64,000 nt of DNA, from positions 1-64,000 of the forward strand of contig NZ_JAOTIF010000007.1 of assembly GCF_025628885.1 (NCBI RefSeq), given 5' to 3'. The position numbers and the translations under genes are program-made. The DNA comes from Paraflavisolibacter caeni. GTDB lineage: Bacteria; Bacteroidota; Bacteroidia; Chitinophagales; Chitinophagaceae. The notes under the pieces are model-generated. The model had not been told where the DNA came from. It worked only from the letters and a program-made list of their open reading frames with translations, and did not search any database. Positions 1 to 7,702 of this stretch are shown here, in pieces; within the stretch, counting starts at the first letter, position 1; every line of letters begins with the position of its first letter.

Positions 1-149
1 AGGGGAGGTAAAATCTCTATAACAGTATACCCTCAGGGGTTACTTAGACCTAAATTGTACGCTCACCCTTTTTCACTGATGGACTCAAAACTACCCAGAC
101 CTTCCCGACTCCTCTCAAAAAATACTGCTTCAAAAACCAAACATAGGAG

Positions 150-390
150 ACCTTACTCCATAGTTACTCCTCATGTACTCCCCATCTACTCCGTACTAAA
201 GCCGTATCTACTCCTCCCACCTTTCCCCATACCTTCAGCCTACCTGAAGTAGGGATGGTGTATAGATCAAGCACACATCAAGCATACTTCAAGTATACTT
301 AGTGCACGAAACAGATTTTGCCCCCTCCCTGCTCCCCTAACCCTTGAGCCGTACCTGAGCCGTACCTTAGCCGTACTTGAGCCTAGAAAA
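150..390. repeat. Degenerate 11-bp tandem repeat zone (left)
   Basis: Three neighbouring families of short repeats all keep an 11-bp period. TACTCC recurs at 154, 165, 176, 187 and 209 (one unit degenerate). TCAAG recurs at 267, 278 and 289. CCGTAC, preceded by GAG or TAG, places GTAC at 351, 362 and 373. Related TACC units at 230 and 241 join the first two families. The spacing is directly readable; the function is unknown. Short open frames through it look like by-products of the periodicity. The rest of 1-543 is pyrimidine-rich and holds no convincing gene. Confidence 0.75.
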
Positions 391-624
391 CCATTTTTCA
401 CACAACCAATACCCTAATATCCTCATCTCATTCCCTTCACCCCATTTCTCATTCATCATTTAAATCATTCGTCATTCAAACTTGTCCGCCTCTGGCAGAT
501 TCGAATCATTCGCCATTCCCTACATATTGCCTTTTTAGCAAAATTGTCCATCACATTTCATAAATATTCTATTGTGCTTGTGTCATTGTTACACGACTTT
601 TATCCCTCATATAATCTTGCTGCC

Positions 625-1077
625 GTGTTTATTAAAAAGTACTTCGAAGAATTCTGTTTAAGTGAGGTCAGAGAGACGATTGGCCGTACCATTACAGAAA
701 CAGATATTGTTCTTCATGCCGGTCAAACCGGTGATTTTTATCCGCACCATATGAACGAGGAATGGTGTAAGACCCAGCCCTTCCAAAAAAGAATCGCACA
801 TGGCACACTCATTTTCAGCGTTGCTGTCGGTATGACAGCAGGTTTGATAAATGAAGTGGCTATGACCTATGGCTATGAAAGATTACGCTTTTTGAAGCCT
901 GTTTTCATTGGCGATACAATCCGTGTGAGGATCTCCATATCGGATATAAAGGAACATAAAAAACCTGGGTTTGGCTTGGTGACTGAAAAGGTAGAAGCTC
1001 TGAACCAGAATGATGATCTGGTGATGATTTGTGAACATATTTTACTGGTGCAGAAGAAAACAGATGCTAATGGCTAA
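625..1077 (+). CDS. MaoC-like (hotdog) enoyl-CoA hydratase/dehydratase
   Basis: This is a single hotdog-fold MaoC domain of about 150 residues. It carries the family pattern of an Asp and His close together ([13 protein letters not shown]) followed by [14 protein letters not shown], the hydratase-2 active-site neighbourhood. Such proteins hydrate or dehydrate enoyl-CoA thioesters in the cytoplasm. The frame is open from a TTG at 544, but the first 27 residues do not look like the family. I prefer the GTG at 625, which gives [10 protein letters not shown]; no strong ribosome site supports either start. The stop overlaps the start of the next gene, so it is the first member of a coupled operon with a solute-binding-fold protein and CoA-transferases. 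That points to catabolism of a CoA-activated acid; the substrate is not known. Confidence 0.8.
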   Translation: MFIKKYFEEFCLSEVRETIGRTITETDIVLHAGQTGDFYPHHMNEEWCKTQPFQKRIAHGTLIFSVAVGMTAGLINEVAMTYGYERLRFLKPVFIGDTIRVRISISDIKEHKKPGFGLVTEKVEALNQNDDLVMICEHILLVQKKTDANG

Positions 1078-2233
1078 AACTATTTTAAAGGGAATTACTT
1101 GGGGGCATAGTAGGGGAATAACACCCTTACTGGCTGCGGCGCAACGGTTTAACGAATTATTCCCCGACGTGGAAATTCAATGGCACAAGCGCACCCTCCA
1201 GGAATTCGCAGACTTCCCGATTGAAAAGCTTACTGAGCAATATGATTTACTCATCATAGATCATCCCTGGGTAGGTTGCGCTGCTGCCACCAATTGTGTA
1301 TTGCCTTTAGATCAATACTTGCCCGAAAGTTTTTTGAATGATCAGGCCGTGAATTCAACCGGTCTTTCCCATCAGAGTTACAATTATAAAGGACACCAGT
1401 GGGCTTTGGCAATTGATGCAGCTACACCTGCGGCTTCTTATAGAAGTGACCTACTTCAAAAGAATAACGTATCTCTGCCTCAAACATGGGAAGACGTTTT
1501 GCTGCTGGCAAAAGATGGTAAACTTGCTGTGCCTGCTATTCCCATTGACCTGCTGATGAACTTTTACACTTTCTGCATTGCCCATGGAACAGTACCCTTT
1601 CAATCCAAAGAAGAAATTGTTGACGTAGAAACTGGTATAAAAGCATTGGAGGCAATGCCGCAATTGTATTCGCTGGTTGATAAAGTCATGTTCACCAGCA
1701 ATCCTATAGCTGTTGCAGAAATGATGTCCAAAACCAATAAATTTTGGTACTGTCCATTTGCTTATTGTTATTCAAATTACAGCAGGACCGGATATGCTGA
1801 AAACAGATTGACCTATGCGGATGTGGTCAACTTCAATGGTCAAAAGCTGCGTACAACAATTGGAGGTACGGGCTTGTCTGTTTCTGCTTTTAGTAAGCAT
1901 AAAGAAATTGCACTGCAGTTTGCAGAAATGGTGACATCCGGATCATTCCAGTCTACCTTTTATGTTGAACATGGTGGCCAACCAGGGTACAGGAAAGCTT
2001 GGGAATCAGAAACAGCCAACAGGCTTACCAATGACTTTTTCAGTTCGGTGCTCCCTGCCATGCAGAGCGGTTATATGAGGCCACGGTATAATGGTTATTT
2101 GCATTTCCAGGACACCGCATGCGAACCATTACACCAGTATTTATGGAAAGGAGGTAACCCGGAAACAGTGTTACAGGAAATGAATAGGCTTTACCAGGAG
2201 AGCCTTGTGTATGAACTTAAATTACAACCATGA
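1070..2233 (+). CDS. Solute-binding-fold protein without signal peptide (family 1 extracellular SBP-like)
   Basis: The 387-residue protein resembles ABC-transporter substrate-binding proteins of the carbohydrate class: a two-lobe layout with [10 protein letters not shown] near the N-terminus and a C-terminal [15 protein letters not shown] block followed by an aromatic-rich tail. It starts [16 protein letters not shown] with no hydrophobic leader or lipobox, so it should stay in the cytoplasm. ATG at 1070 is chosen because AGAAGAAAA at 1052-1060 sits at good spacing; ATG 1064 is possible. It overlaps the stop of the MaoC gene, and its own TGA overlaps the next ATG (ATGA at 2230). No permease or ATPase gene is nearby. 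From memory, similar leaderless proteins lie beside CoA-transferases in other bacteria. It may be a cytosolic binding or enzyme subunit; this is inference. Confidence 0.75.
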   Translation: MAKTILKGITWGHSRGITPLLAAAQRFNELFPDVEIQWHKRTLQEFADFPIEKLTEQYDLLIIDHPWVGCAAATNCVLPLDQYLPESFLNDQAVNSTGLSHQSYNYKGHQWALAIDAATPAASYRSDLLQKNNVSLPQTWEDVLLLAKDGKLAVPAIPIDLLMNFYTFCIAHGTVPFQSKEEIVDVETGIKALEAMPQLYSLVDKVMFTSNPIAVAEMMSKTNKFWYCPFAYCYSNYSRTGYAENRLTYADVVNFNGQKLRTTIGGTGLSVSAFSKHKEIALQFAEMVTSGSFQSTFYVEHGGQPGYRKAWESETANRLTNDFFSSVLPAMQSGYMRPRYNGYLHFQDTACEPLHQYLWKGGNPETVLQEMNRLYQESLVYELKLQP

Positions 2234-3396
2234 ACAAACTGCCATTAAAAGGATTAATTGTACTTGAATTCAGTCAGTATTTATCCGGCCCATCAGCTGG
2301 ATTACGCCTGGCAGATTTGGGTGCCAGGGTAATAAAAATAGAGCGACCTAAAGGAGGCGATGCCTGCAGAAGCCTGTCTATTAAAAATTTATGGGCTGAT
2401 GACAGCTCTTTGCTTTTTCATACAATTAACCGTAATAAAGAAAGCTTTGCTGCTGATTTAAAGGATCCGGACGATTTGCTATTGATTAAGCGGTTGATCG
2501 AGGAGGCAGATGTGGTAACACACAATTTTCGTCCAGGTGTTATGGAAAAAGTGGGTTTGGATTATGCATCTGTACAAGAAATCAATCCGCGGATCATTTA
2601 TGCAGAAATTACCGGTTTTGGTAAGAATGGCCCTTGGAATCATCATCCGGGTCAGGATTTATTGTTACAATCCCTGACAGGCTTAACTTTCACTACCGCT
2701 AATAAGGATGATAATCCAACACCTTTTGGGCTTTCAATAGGTGATACTATTTGCGGAGAGCAGATGGTCCAGGGTATACTCGCAGCCTTAATAAGAAGAC
2801 AGAAAACCGGTAAAGGGGCATTAATAGAATTGAGCTTGATGGAATCTCTGCTTGATTTTCAATTTGAACTCCTAACTACTTACTATGCCAGTGGCAAATT
2901 ACCTGAACGTAGCCGTATCAGTAATGGGAATCCTTTGCTGGGCGCTCCCTATGGAATATACCCTACTGCAGATGGCCATATTGCTATTGCGATGGTAAAT
3001 ATTCTGCGGCTGGCTACTATTATTGAGTGTAGTGCACTGGCGCAATTCAAACAGGAAGATACTTTTATTTATAGGGACGAAATAAAAGAAGTACTGGCTG
3101 CACACCTGCTGCAACAGCCCTCTGAACATTGGCTTCAAAAGCTGAAGGCTGAGGATATCTGGTCTATGGAGGTACTTAATTGGCAGCAATTAACAAAGGA
3201 AGAGGCTTACAAATGTTTGCAAATGGAGCAAACAATTAAAGCTTCCAATGGAAATCAAATCACAACAACAAGATGTCCAATACGAATGAATGGACAAAGA
3301 CTGTTTTCGGATAAACCCGCTCCAACTTTAGGTGAGCATAACGAAAGCATTTGTAGAGAAATGGGACTGGTCAGCATACCGGATATTCAACAATAA
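2230..3396 (+). CDS. CaiB/BaiF family III CoA-transferase (copy 1)
   Basis: Family III CoA-transferases move CoA between carboxylic acids through an enzyme-bound aspartyl thioester. The 388-residue protein has the standard N-terminal block (LEFSQYLSGPSAGLRLADLG, then RVIKIE), NFRPGVMEKVGLDY, and the expected catalytic Asp in HPGQDLLLQ near residue 144. The length fits the family. Its ATG overlaps the stop of the preceding solute-binding-like gene, so the two are translationally coupled. A close paralogue follows 90 bp downstream. The pair could form a heteromer or handle two acids in one pathway; nothing in the sequence decides the substrate. Confidence 0.9.
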   Translation: MNKLPLKGLIVLEFSQYLSGPSAGLRLADLGARVIKIERPKGGDACRSLSIKNLWADDSSLLFHTINRNKESFAADLKDPDDLLLIKRLIEEADVVTHNFRPGVMEKVGLDYASVQEINPRIIYAEITGFGKNGPWNHHPGQDLLLQSLTGLTFTTANKDDNPTPFGLSIGDTICGEQMVQGILAALIRRQKTGKGALIELSLMESLLDFQFELLTTYYASGKLPERSRISNGNPLLGAPYGIYPTADGHIAIAMVNILRLATIIECSALAQFKQEDTFIYRDEIKEVLAAHLLQQPSEHWLQKLKAEDIWSMEVLNWQQLTKEEAYKCLQMEQTIKASNGNQITTTRCPIRMNGQRLFSDKPAPTLGEHNESICREMGLVSIPDIQQ

Positions 3397-3485
3397 GTTT
3401 TTAATCACTGGAAGGAATCTGGTAGAAACTTTTAAACGCCCTGAACTGTAATACTAACCCGGACCTTAAAATATTCTATTTTTTG

Positions 3486-4634
3486 ATGAAGCTTTTAGAA
3501 GATATAATTGTTATTGACTTTAGCCAGTTTCTTTCTGGTCCTTCTGCTAGTTTACGATTGGCGGATATGGGCGCTCAGGTAATTAAAATTGAGAAAAAAG
3601 GAACTGGAGATATTTGCCGCCAGCTATATGTGTCTGATGTAGTCATGGACGGCGAATCTTCTATCTTTCATGCCATAAATCGCAATAAACAAAGCTATGC
3701 TGCTGATTTAAAATGTGCTGTGGATAAGGAAAGGGTTTTGCAGTTGATCGCAAAAGCCGATGTATTGTTGCATAACTTCCGTCCGGGCGTGATGCAAAGA
3801 CTTGGATTGGACTATGAAACAGTGAAAGCCATTAATCCCGGCCTGGTCTATGCAGAGATCAGTGGTTATGGCTCGGAAGGGCCCTGGAAGGACTTACCCG
3901 GACAGGACCTCTTGGTTCAGTCTGCATCCGGTTTAACCTGGTTGAGTAACAATGATGAACGGGAACCAACACCAATGGGAGTGGCCATTGTTGATATTCT
4001 TGCCGGCACGCATGTGGCACAAGGTATCCTGGCTGCACTTTACCAAAAAGCAATTTCCGATGAAGGTTCTTTAGTTCAGGTAAGTATGCTCGAGAGCATT
4101 CTATACTTCCAGTTCGAAGTGCTGACCTGCTTTTACAACGATGGGCATCAATTGCCTGTTCGGAGCAGCATCAACAATGGAAATCCCTATGTGGCAGCTC
4201 CTTACGGTATTTATAAAACAGCAGAAGGATATATCGCTCTGGCAATGACCAACATTGTAGTATTGGGTCAATTGCTTTCATGCAATACACTTATAAACTA
4301 CACCGATAAAGCATCCTGGTTTAACAATCGGGATGAAATCAAAACTATCCTCGCTGAACACCTCCTGACCCAAACAGCAGACTATTGGCTTTCCATTCTG
4401 CAACCAGCAGATATATGGTGTGCTAAAGTATTGGATTATGACACACTGGCGAAAGAGCATGCATATCAGTTGTTGAATATGGAAATGGATGTTAAAACGA
4501 CTAATGGTTTGACCATTAAAACAACGCGTTGCCCAATACGTGTTGATGGTCAAATACTTACTTCTGAAATTGGTGCCCCCCTCTTAGGTGAACATAATGA
4601 CCAAATTGAAAAGCAATTTGATATAGTCTGTTAA
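3486..4634 (+). CDS. CaiB/BaiF family III CoA-transferase (copy 2)
   Basis: This is a 382-residue paralogue of the gene just upstream, alignable end to end: IDFSQFLSGPSASLRLADMG, INRNKQSYAADLK, HNFRPGVMQRLGLDY and LPGQDLLVQ with the catalytic Asp. The start is the ATG at 3486 rather than the in-frame TTG one codon before. The shared C-terminal pattern TTRCPIRVDGQ...LLGEHN shows the two came from a tandem duplication. Both copies keep the catalytic Asp, so neither looks dead. A clear intrinsic terminator follows at 4692, closing the first transcription unit. It acts in the cytoplasm on a CoA thioester of unknown identity. Confidence 0.9.
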   Translation: MKLLEDIIVIDFSQFLSGPSASLRLADMGAQVIKIEKKGTGDICRQLYVSDVVMDGESSIFHAINRNKQSYAADLKCAVDKERVLQLIAKADVLLHNFRPGVMQRLGLDYETVKAINPGLVYAEISGYGSEGPWKDLPGQDLLVQSASGLTWLSNNDEREPTPMGVAIVDILAGTHVAQGILAALYQKAISDEGSLVQVSMLESILYFQFEVLTCFYNDGHQLPVRSSINNGNPYVAAPYGIYKTAEGYIALAMTNIVVLGQLLSCNTLINYTDKASWFNNRDEIKTILAEHLLTQTADYWLSILQPADIWCAKVLDYDTLAKEHAYQLLNMEMDVKTTNGLTIKTTRCPIRVDGQILTSEIGAPLLGEHNDQIEKQFDIVC

Positions 4635-4691
4635 AACGCTGACAGGGATTCAATAATAACTCGAGTATTTTTCTATATTATTTTAATAATT

Positions 4692-4720
4692 AAAAAAGCG
4701 GAATAATAACCGCTTTTTTT
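4692..4720 (+). terminator. Rho-independent terminator after the CoA-transferase operon
   Basis: AAAAAAGCGG at 4692-4701 pairs with CCGCTTTTTT at 4710-4719 around an 8-base AT loop, and the stem runs into a T-tract. It lies about 60 bp after the second CoA-transferase stop and before the amidohydrolase gene, so the latter probably has its own promoter. Confidence 0.85.
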
Positions 4721-4785
4721 GTTTCCGGTCAAGTAGTAGTTTTACCACTTTATTAATTACTTAGGAATGCTCAATTAGTTTGCCA

Positions 4786-5646
4786 ATGAATTTAATAGAT
4801 ACACACATTCACATTTGGAACTTTGATAAAGCCCAATACAAATGGCTGGAAGGGGATACTTCCATTCTCAATCGTACTTATCATATTGAAGAATTAGAGG
4901 AGGATCGCCTGGCTGCAGGTGTATCAGGAGGGATACTTGTTCAAGCGGCTAATAATTTTGAAGATACTGACTGGATGCTGGAGGTCGCTGCAAACAATGA
5001 TTGGTTGAAAGGTGTGGTTGGATGGTTACCTTTAAATGATCCTGCTGCCACGGAAATTGCTTTGACAGAAAAGTATCTGAAGAATCGCTTATTCAAGGGC
5101 GTTCGTCATCTGATTCATAATGAGGCTGATCCTAAATGGCTTTTACAGGAAGAGGTAATGGAGAGTCTCCAAATATTGGAAGCTCACAATATTCCATATG
5201 ATGTGGTAGGTATTATTCCGGCGCACATTGAAACGGTCCTAAAGGTTGCAGAAAAGCTTCCCGGTCTGTGTATGGTATTTGATCACCTGAATCAGCCTCC
5301 CATTGCTACAAAGGAAAAGTTTGGCCGTTGGGGCGGATTAATGAAAGATGCTGCTCAACATCAAAACCTGTATGCCAAGATATCTGGACTGGGTACAACT
5401 TCCGGCAACTTCACCTCATGGACAACCGATGATCTAAAACCATATGTAGAGTTCGCGCTGCAGGCGTTTGGGGCAGAACGTTGTTTTTGCGGTAGTGACT
5501 GGCCGGTTTCCCTTCTTGCCGGGAATTATAATAAAACGTGGCAGGCCTATACAACGATTTTGAATGACCTGTTGGATAAGGAGGCGCAGCAAAAAGTTCT
5601 TTTTCAAAATGCTGTGGATTTCTACAATCTTCAGGATAATCAATAA
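4786..5646 (+). CDS. COG3618 amidohydrolase (lactonase-like TIM-barrel hydrolase)
   Basis: A 286-residue amidohydrolase_2 family protein. The N-terminus LIDTHIHIWNF carries the metal-binding HxH, and the C-terminal part carries RCFCGSDWPVSLL, whose Asp is the usual last metal/catalytic residue. This GSDWP signature is typical of COG3618 enzymes, which include L-fucono- and L-rhamnono-lactonases and some dicarboxylate lactonases. The ATG at 4786 is chosen over a TTG two codons earlier, since the family begins at MNLIDTH. It is preceded by a terminator and followed by a Gfo/Idh/MocA dehydrogenase. Together they suggest oxidation of a sugar or cyclic polyol to a lactone and its hydrolysis. The exact substrate is not readable. 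Confidence 0.85.
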   Translation: MNLIDTHIHIWNFDKAQYKWLEGDTSILNRTYHIEELEEDRLAAGVSGGILVQAANNFEDTDWMLEVAANNDWLKGVVGWLPLNDPAATEIALTEKYLKNRLFKGVRHLIHNEADPKWLLQEEVMESLQILEAHNIPYDVVGIIPAHIETVLKVAEKLPGLCMVFDHLNQPPIATKEKFGRWGGLMKDAAQHQNLYAKISGLGTTSGNFTSWTTDDLKPYVEFALQAFGAERCFCGSDWPVSLLAGNYNKTWQAYTTILNDLLDKEAQQKVLFQNAVDFYNLQDNQ

Positions 5647-5839
5647 CATGTATCGGTAATTTGTTCTGGAATATTTAAAGCTGATCAGTTTGGGAGATTT
5701 CTTTCAAAATGGATGCATTTATCATGTACAGGTAAATTGGCATGATTTTGAAAATGTAATTATATCTTTGAAAACAATTTGATGTAAAACCTTGGCCAGC
5801 TTTTCCTTCCAATCTCCTTAGAAAGAAACCTTCGTTTTT

Positions 5840-6000
5840 GAAGATTAGTAATCTGTTAAGTGCTATATGAACAAATAGTACCCAATTTTTATTAATACCT
5901 GTTGGTTTTAACTCTGTTGGAGCTAAAACCAAACAGGATGCTCTAAGATGAAGGTTTCCGGCTCCGTTGGGGCCGGCTCCCTTTATTCCTCTCAAAGTGA
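5840..6000. repeat. Intergenic palindromic element (two imperfect hairpins)
   Basis: The 444-bp gap between the amidohydrolase and the oxidoreductase has no convincing gene. It contains two imperfect palindromes: one near 5903-5930 (GGTTTTAACTC...GGAGCTAAAACC) and one near 5958-5977 (CCGGCTCC...GGGGCCGG). The text resembles a dispersed intergenic repeat I recall from other Bacteroidota genomes; a minus-strand frame through it (5675-5995) is probably the repeat read as protein. Only one copy is present here, so its status as a repeat family rests on memory. Confidence 0.45.
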
Positions 6001-6090
6001 AGTGTTCCTTAAATTTAAATCTGCTTCAATAATTTTATTTACTTTCCCCGCCCGGAACTGGAACTGAAGTTACTCTTCCCTTATTTGCTT

Positions 6091-7164
6091 ATGTCATTTT
6101 ATAGTCCATTGCCTCAGCGACCACGGCCTATTTTTATCATTGGTGCTGGTGGAATAGTTAACGATGCTCATTTACCTGCATATCAATTAGCTTCTTTTCC
6201 TGTTGCAGGAATTTTTGATATCAACAGGGACAAAGCTGAGGCTACAGCACAAAAGTTTGCAATTCCACGTGTATTTGGTAGTCTGGAAGAAATGATACAA
6301 CATGCTCCAAAAGAAGTTGTCTTTGATGTGGCATTACCTGGTTCTGCCATGATAGGCGTCATGGAACAGTTGCCAAATGGGACAGCGGTCCTTTTACAGA
6401 AACCTATGGGGGAAGATTTGTCCCAGGCAAAGCAAATACTTCAGTTATCTAAAGATAAAGAACTCACCGCCGGCATCAATTTTCAATTGCGCTATGCTCC
6501 CAATATTAAAATGGCCCGTGATTTAATCAATCAAGGACTTTTAGGAGAATTATGTGATATTGAAGTAAACATCAATGTTTTTACTCCCTGGCATATATGG
6601 GAGTTTATGTATGGCCTGCCACGTGTTGAGATACTGTATCATAGCATTCATCACATTGATTTGATCCGGTCATTTCTTGGAAACCCGAAGAGTATATATG
6701 CCAAGACTGTCAAACACCCGGTGATGAACAAACTGGCTTCTGTGAGGAGTAATATTATTATGGATTATGGAGACATGATCCGCGCAAATATTTTAACCAA
6801 TCATTGCCATGTGTTCGGCCTTGATAAGCAGCAATCGTATATAAAGTTTGAAGGAACAAAGGGTGCTATCAAAATAACATTGGGTGTCTTGATGGATTAC
6901 CCTATAGGGATGCCTGACAAGTTTGAGTATGTTTTTTTAGAAGAAGGAAAAAAGGCTGAATGGAAGGAATTGGATATTAAAGGGGGATGGTTCCCTCATG
7001 CGTTCATTGGCAGCATGGCACAAGTAATGCTTGCTGCAGATGGACTTGTAGATAAGGCTGATAATTCCGTGGATGATTGTATTCATACAATGGCGTGTGT
7101 TGAAGCAGCTTATGAATCCAGTGAACTGGGCGGTGTTAGCCTGTCCAAATTCAATACTAAATAA
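6091..7164 (+). CDS. Gfo/Idh/MocA family NAD(P)-dependent oxidoreductase
   Basis: The 357-residue protein begins with a Rossmann fold (PIFIIGAGGIVNDAHLPAY; GxGGxxxxxH variant) and an acidic residue after the second strand (GIFDINRDKA), which suggests NAD preference. LLQKPMGEDL holds the family's EKP-like Lys, and EILYHSIHHIDLIRSFLG holds the typical His pair of the catalytic region. These enzymes oxidise or reduce sugars, inositols and related polyols in the cytoplasm. The ATG at 6091 is preferred over a TTG two codons upstream. It follows the lactonase-like hydrolase in the same direction, although the 444-bp gap makes a shared transcript uncertain. Confidence 0.85.
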   Translation: MSFYSPLPQRPRPIFIIGAGGIVNDAHLPAYQLASFPVAGIFDINRDKAEATAQKFAIPRVFGSLEEMIQHAPKEVVFDVALPGSAMIGVMEQLPNGTAVLLQKPMGEDLSQAKQILQLSKDKELTAGINFQLRYAPNIKMARDLINQGLLGELCDIEVNINVFTPWHIWEFMYGLPRVEILYHSIHHIDLIRSFLGNPKSIYAKTVKHPVMNKLASVRSNIIMDYGDMIRANILTNHCHVFGLDKQQSYIKFEGTKGAIKITLGVLMDYPIGMPDKFEYVFLEEGKKAEWKELDIKGGWFPHAFIGSMAQVMLAADGLVDKADNSVDDCIHTMACVEAAYESSELGGVSLSKFNTK

Positions 7165-7329
7165 TTATAAAATCTGGTCCGTGTAATTTATCCACACTCA
7201 GAGTAATAACATCATGGAATTCGCTAATAGTCTGCTAGTTGATTTGTAAATGTGATAATAATTTTGCTTCATTCTTTCCCCAATAAGACAGGTAAGGCGT
7301 GTTTACAAATAAGTGCAAATAATCTCTAT

Positions 7330-7360
7330 AAGTCAATTTAATATAATTGACTTTTTTATT
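7330..7360 (+). terminator. Intrinsic terminator downstream of the oxidoreductase
   Basis: AAGTCAATT at 7330-7338 pairs perfectly with AATTGACTT at 7345-7353 around TAATAT, followed by a T-rich tract. It lies 165 bp after the preceding stop. The remainder of the gap to 7702 has only a 49-codon frame at 7370-7519 of doubtful value. Confidence 0.65.
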
Positions 7361-7702
7361 TTATGTTGAATGGGTGGTACAAAAGAAAAACTTCATTTTA
7401 AGAGGAACCAGGCTGCTATTTTGATCACACAGTTCAGGAATCAGTTTTGTCAAAGCTCAAACCTAAGTGAATTGATTTACAATGAGTTGTGTTCCTTATT
7501 GCTATTAAATAATATCTGAATTATTTCTTCTGAGTTTCTTGCCTCATCAGGATATTTTGATCAAAGAATTAATTGTTCCACATTCCTGGTTGATACCTGT
7601 ATTTTATAAAATCATTACCTCATCTATAGATGGCAGGATAGTTGAAGGCTGTATTGTGCTGTTTTTAGCATGAATAATATTTCCCAATCAAAGATTCACT
7701 AG

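Noticed and set aside
55-252. 65-codon frame in the left repeat zone
   Set aside because: It runs through 11-bp repeats and low-complexity text, with Pro/Ser/Leu bias from the repeat units. No gene-like features.
5675-5995. 106-aa minus-strand frame
   Set aside because: It overlaps the palindromic element; the sequence looks like a translated repeat, and no start context is present.
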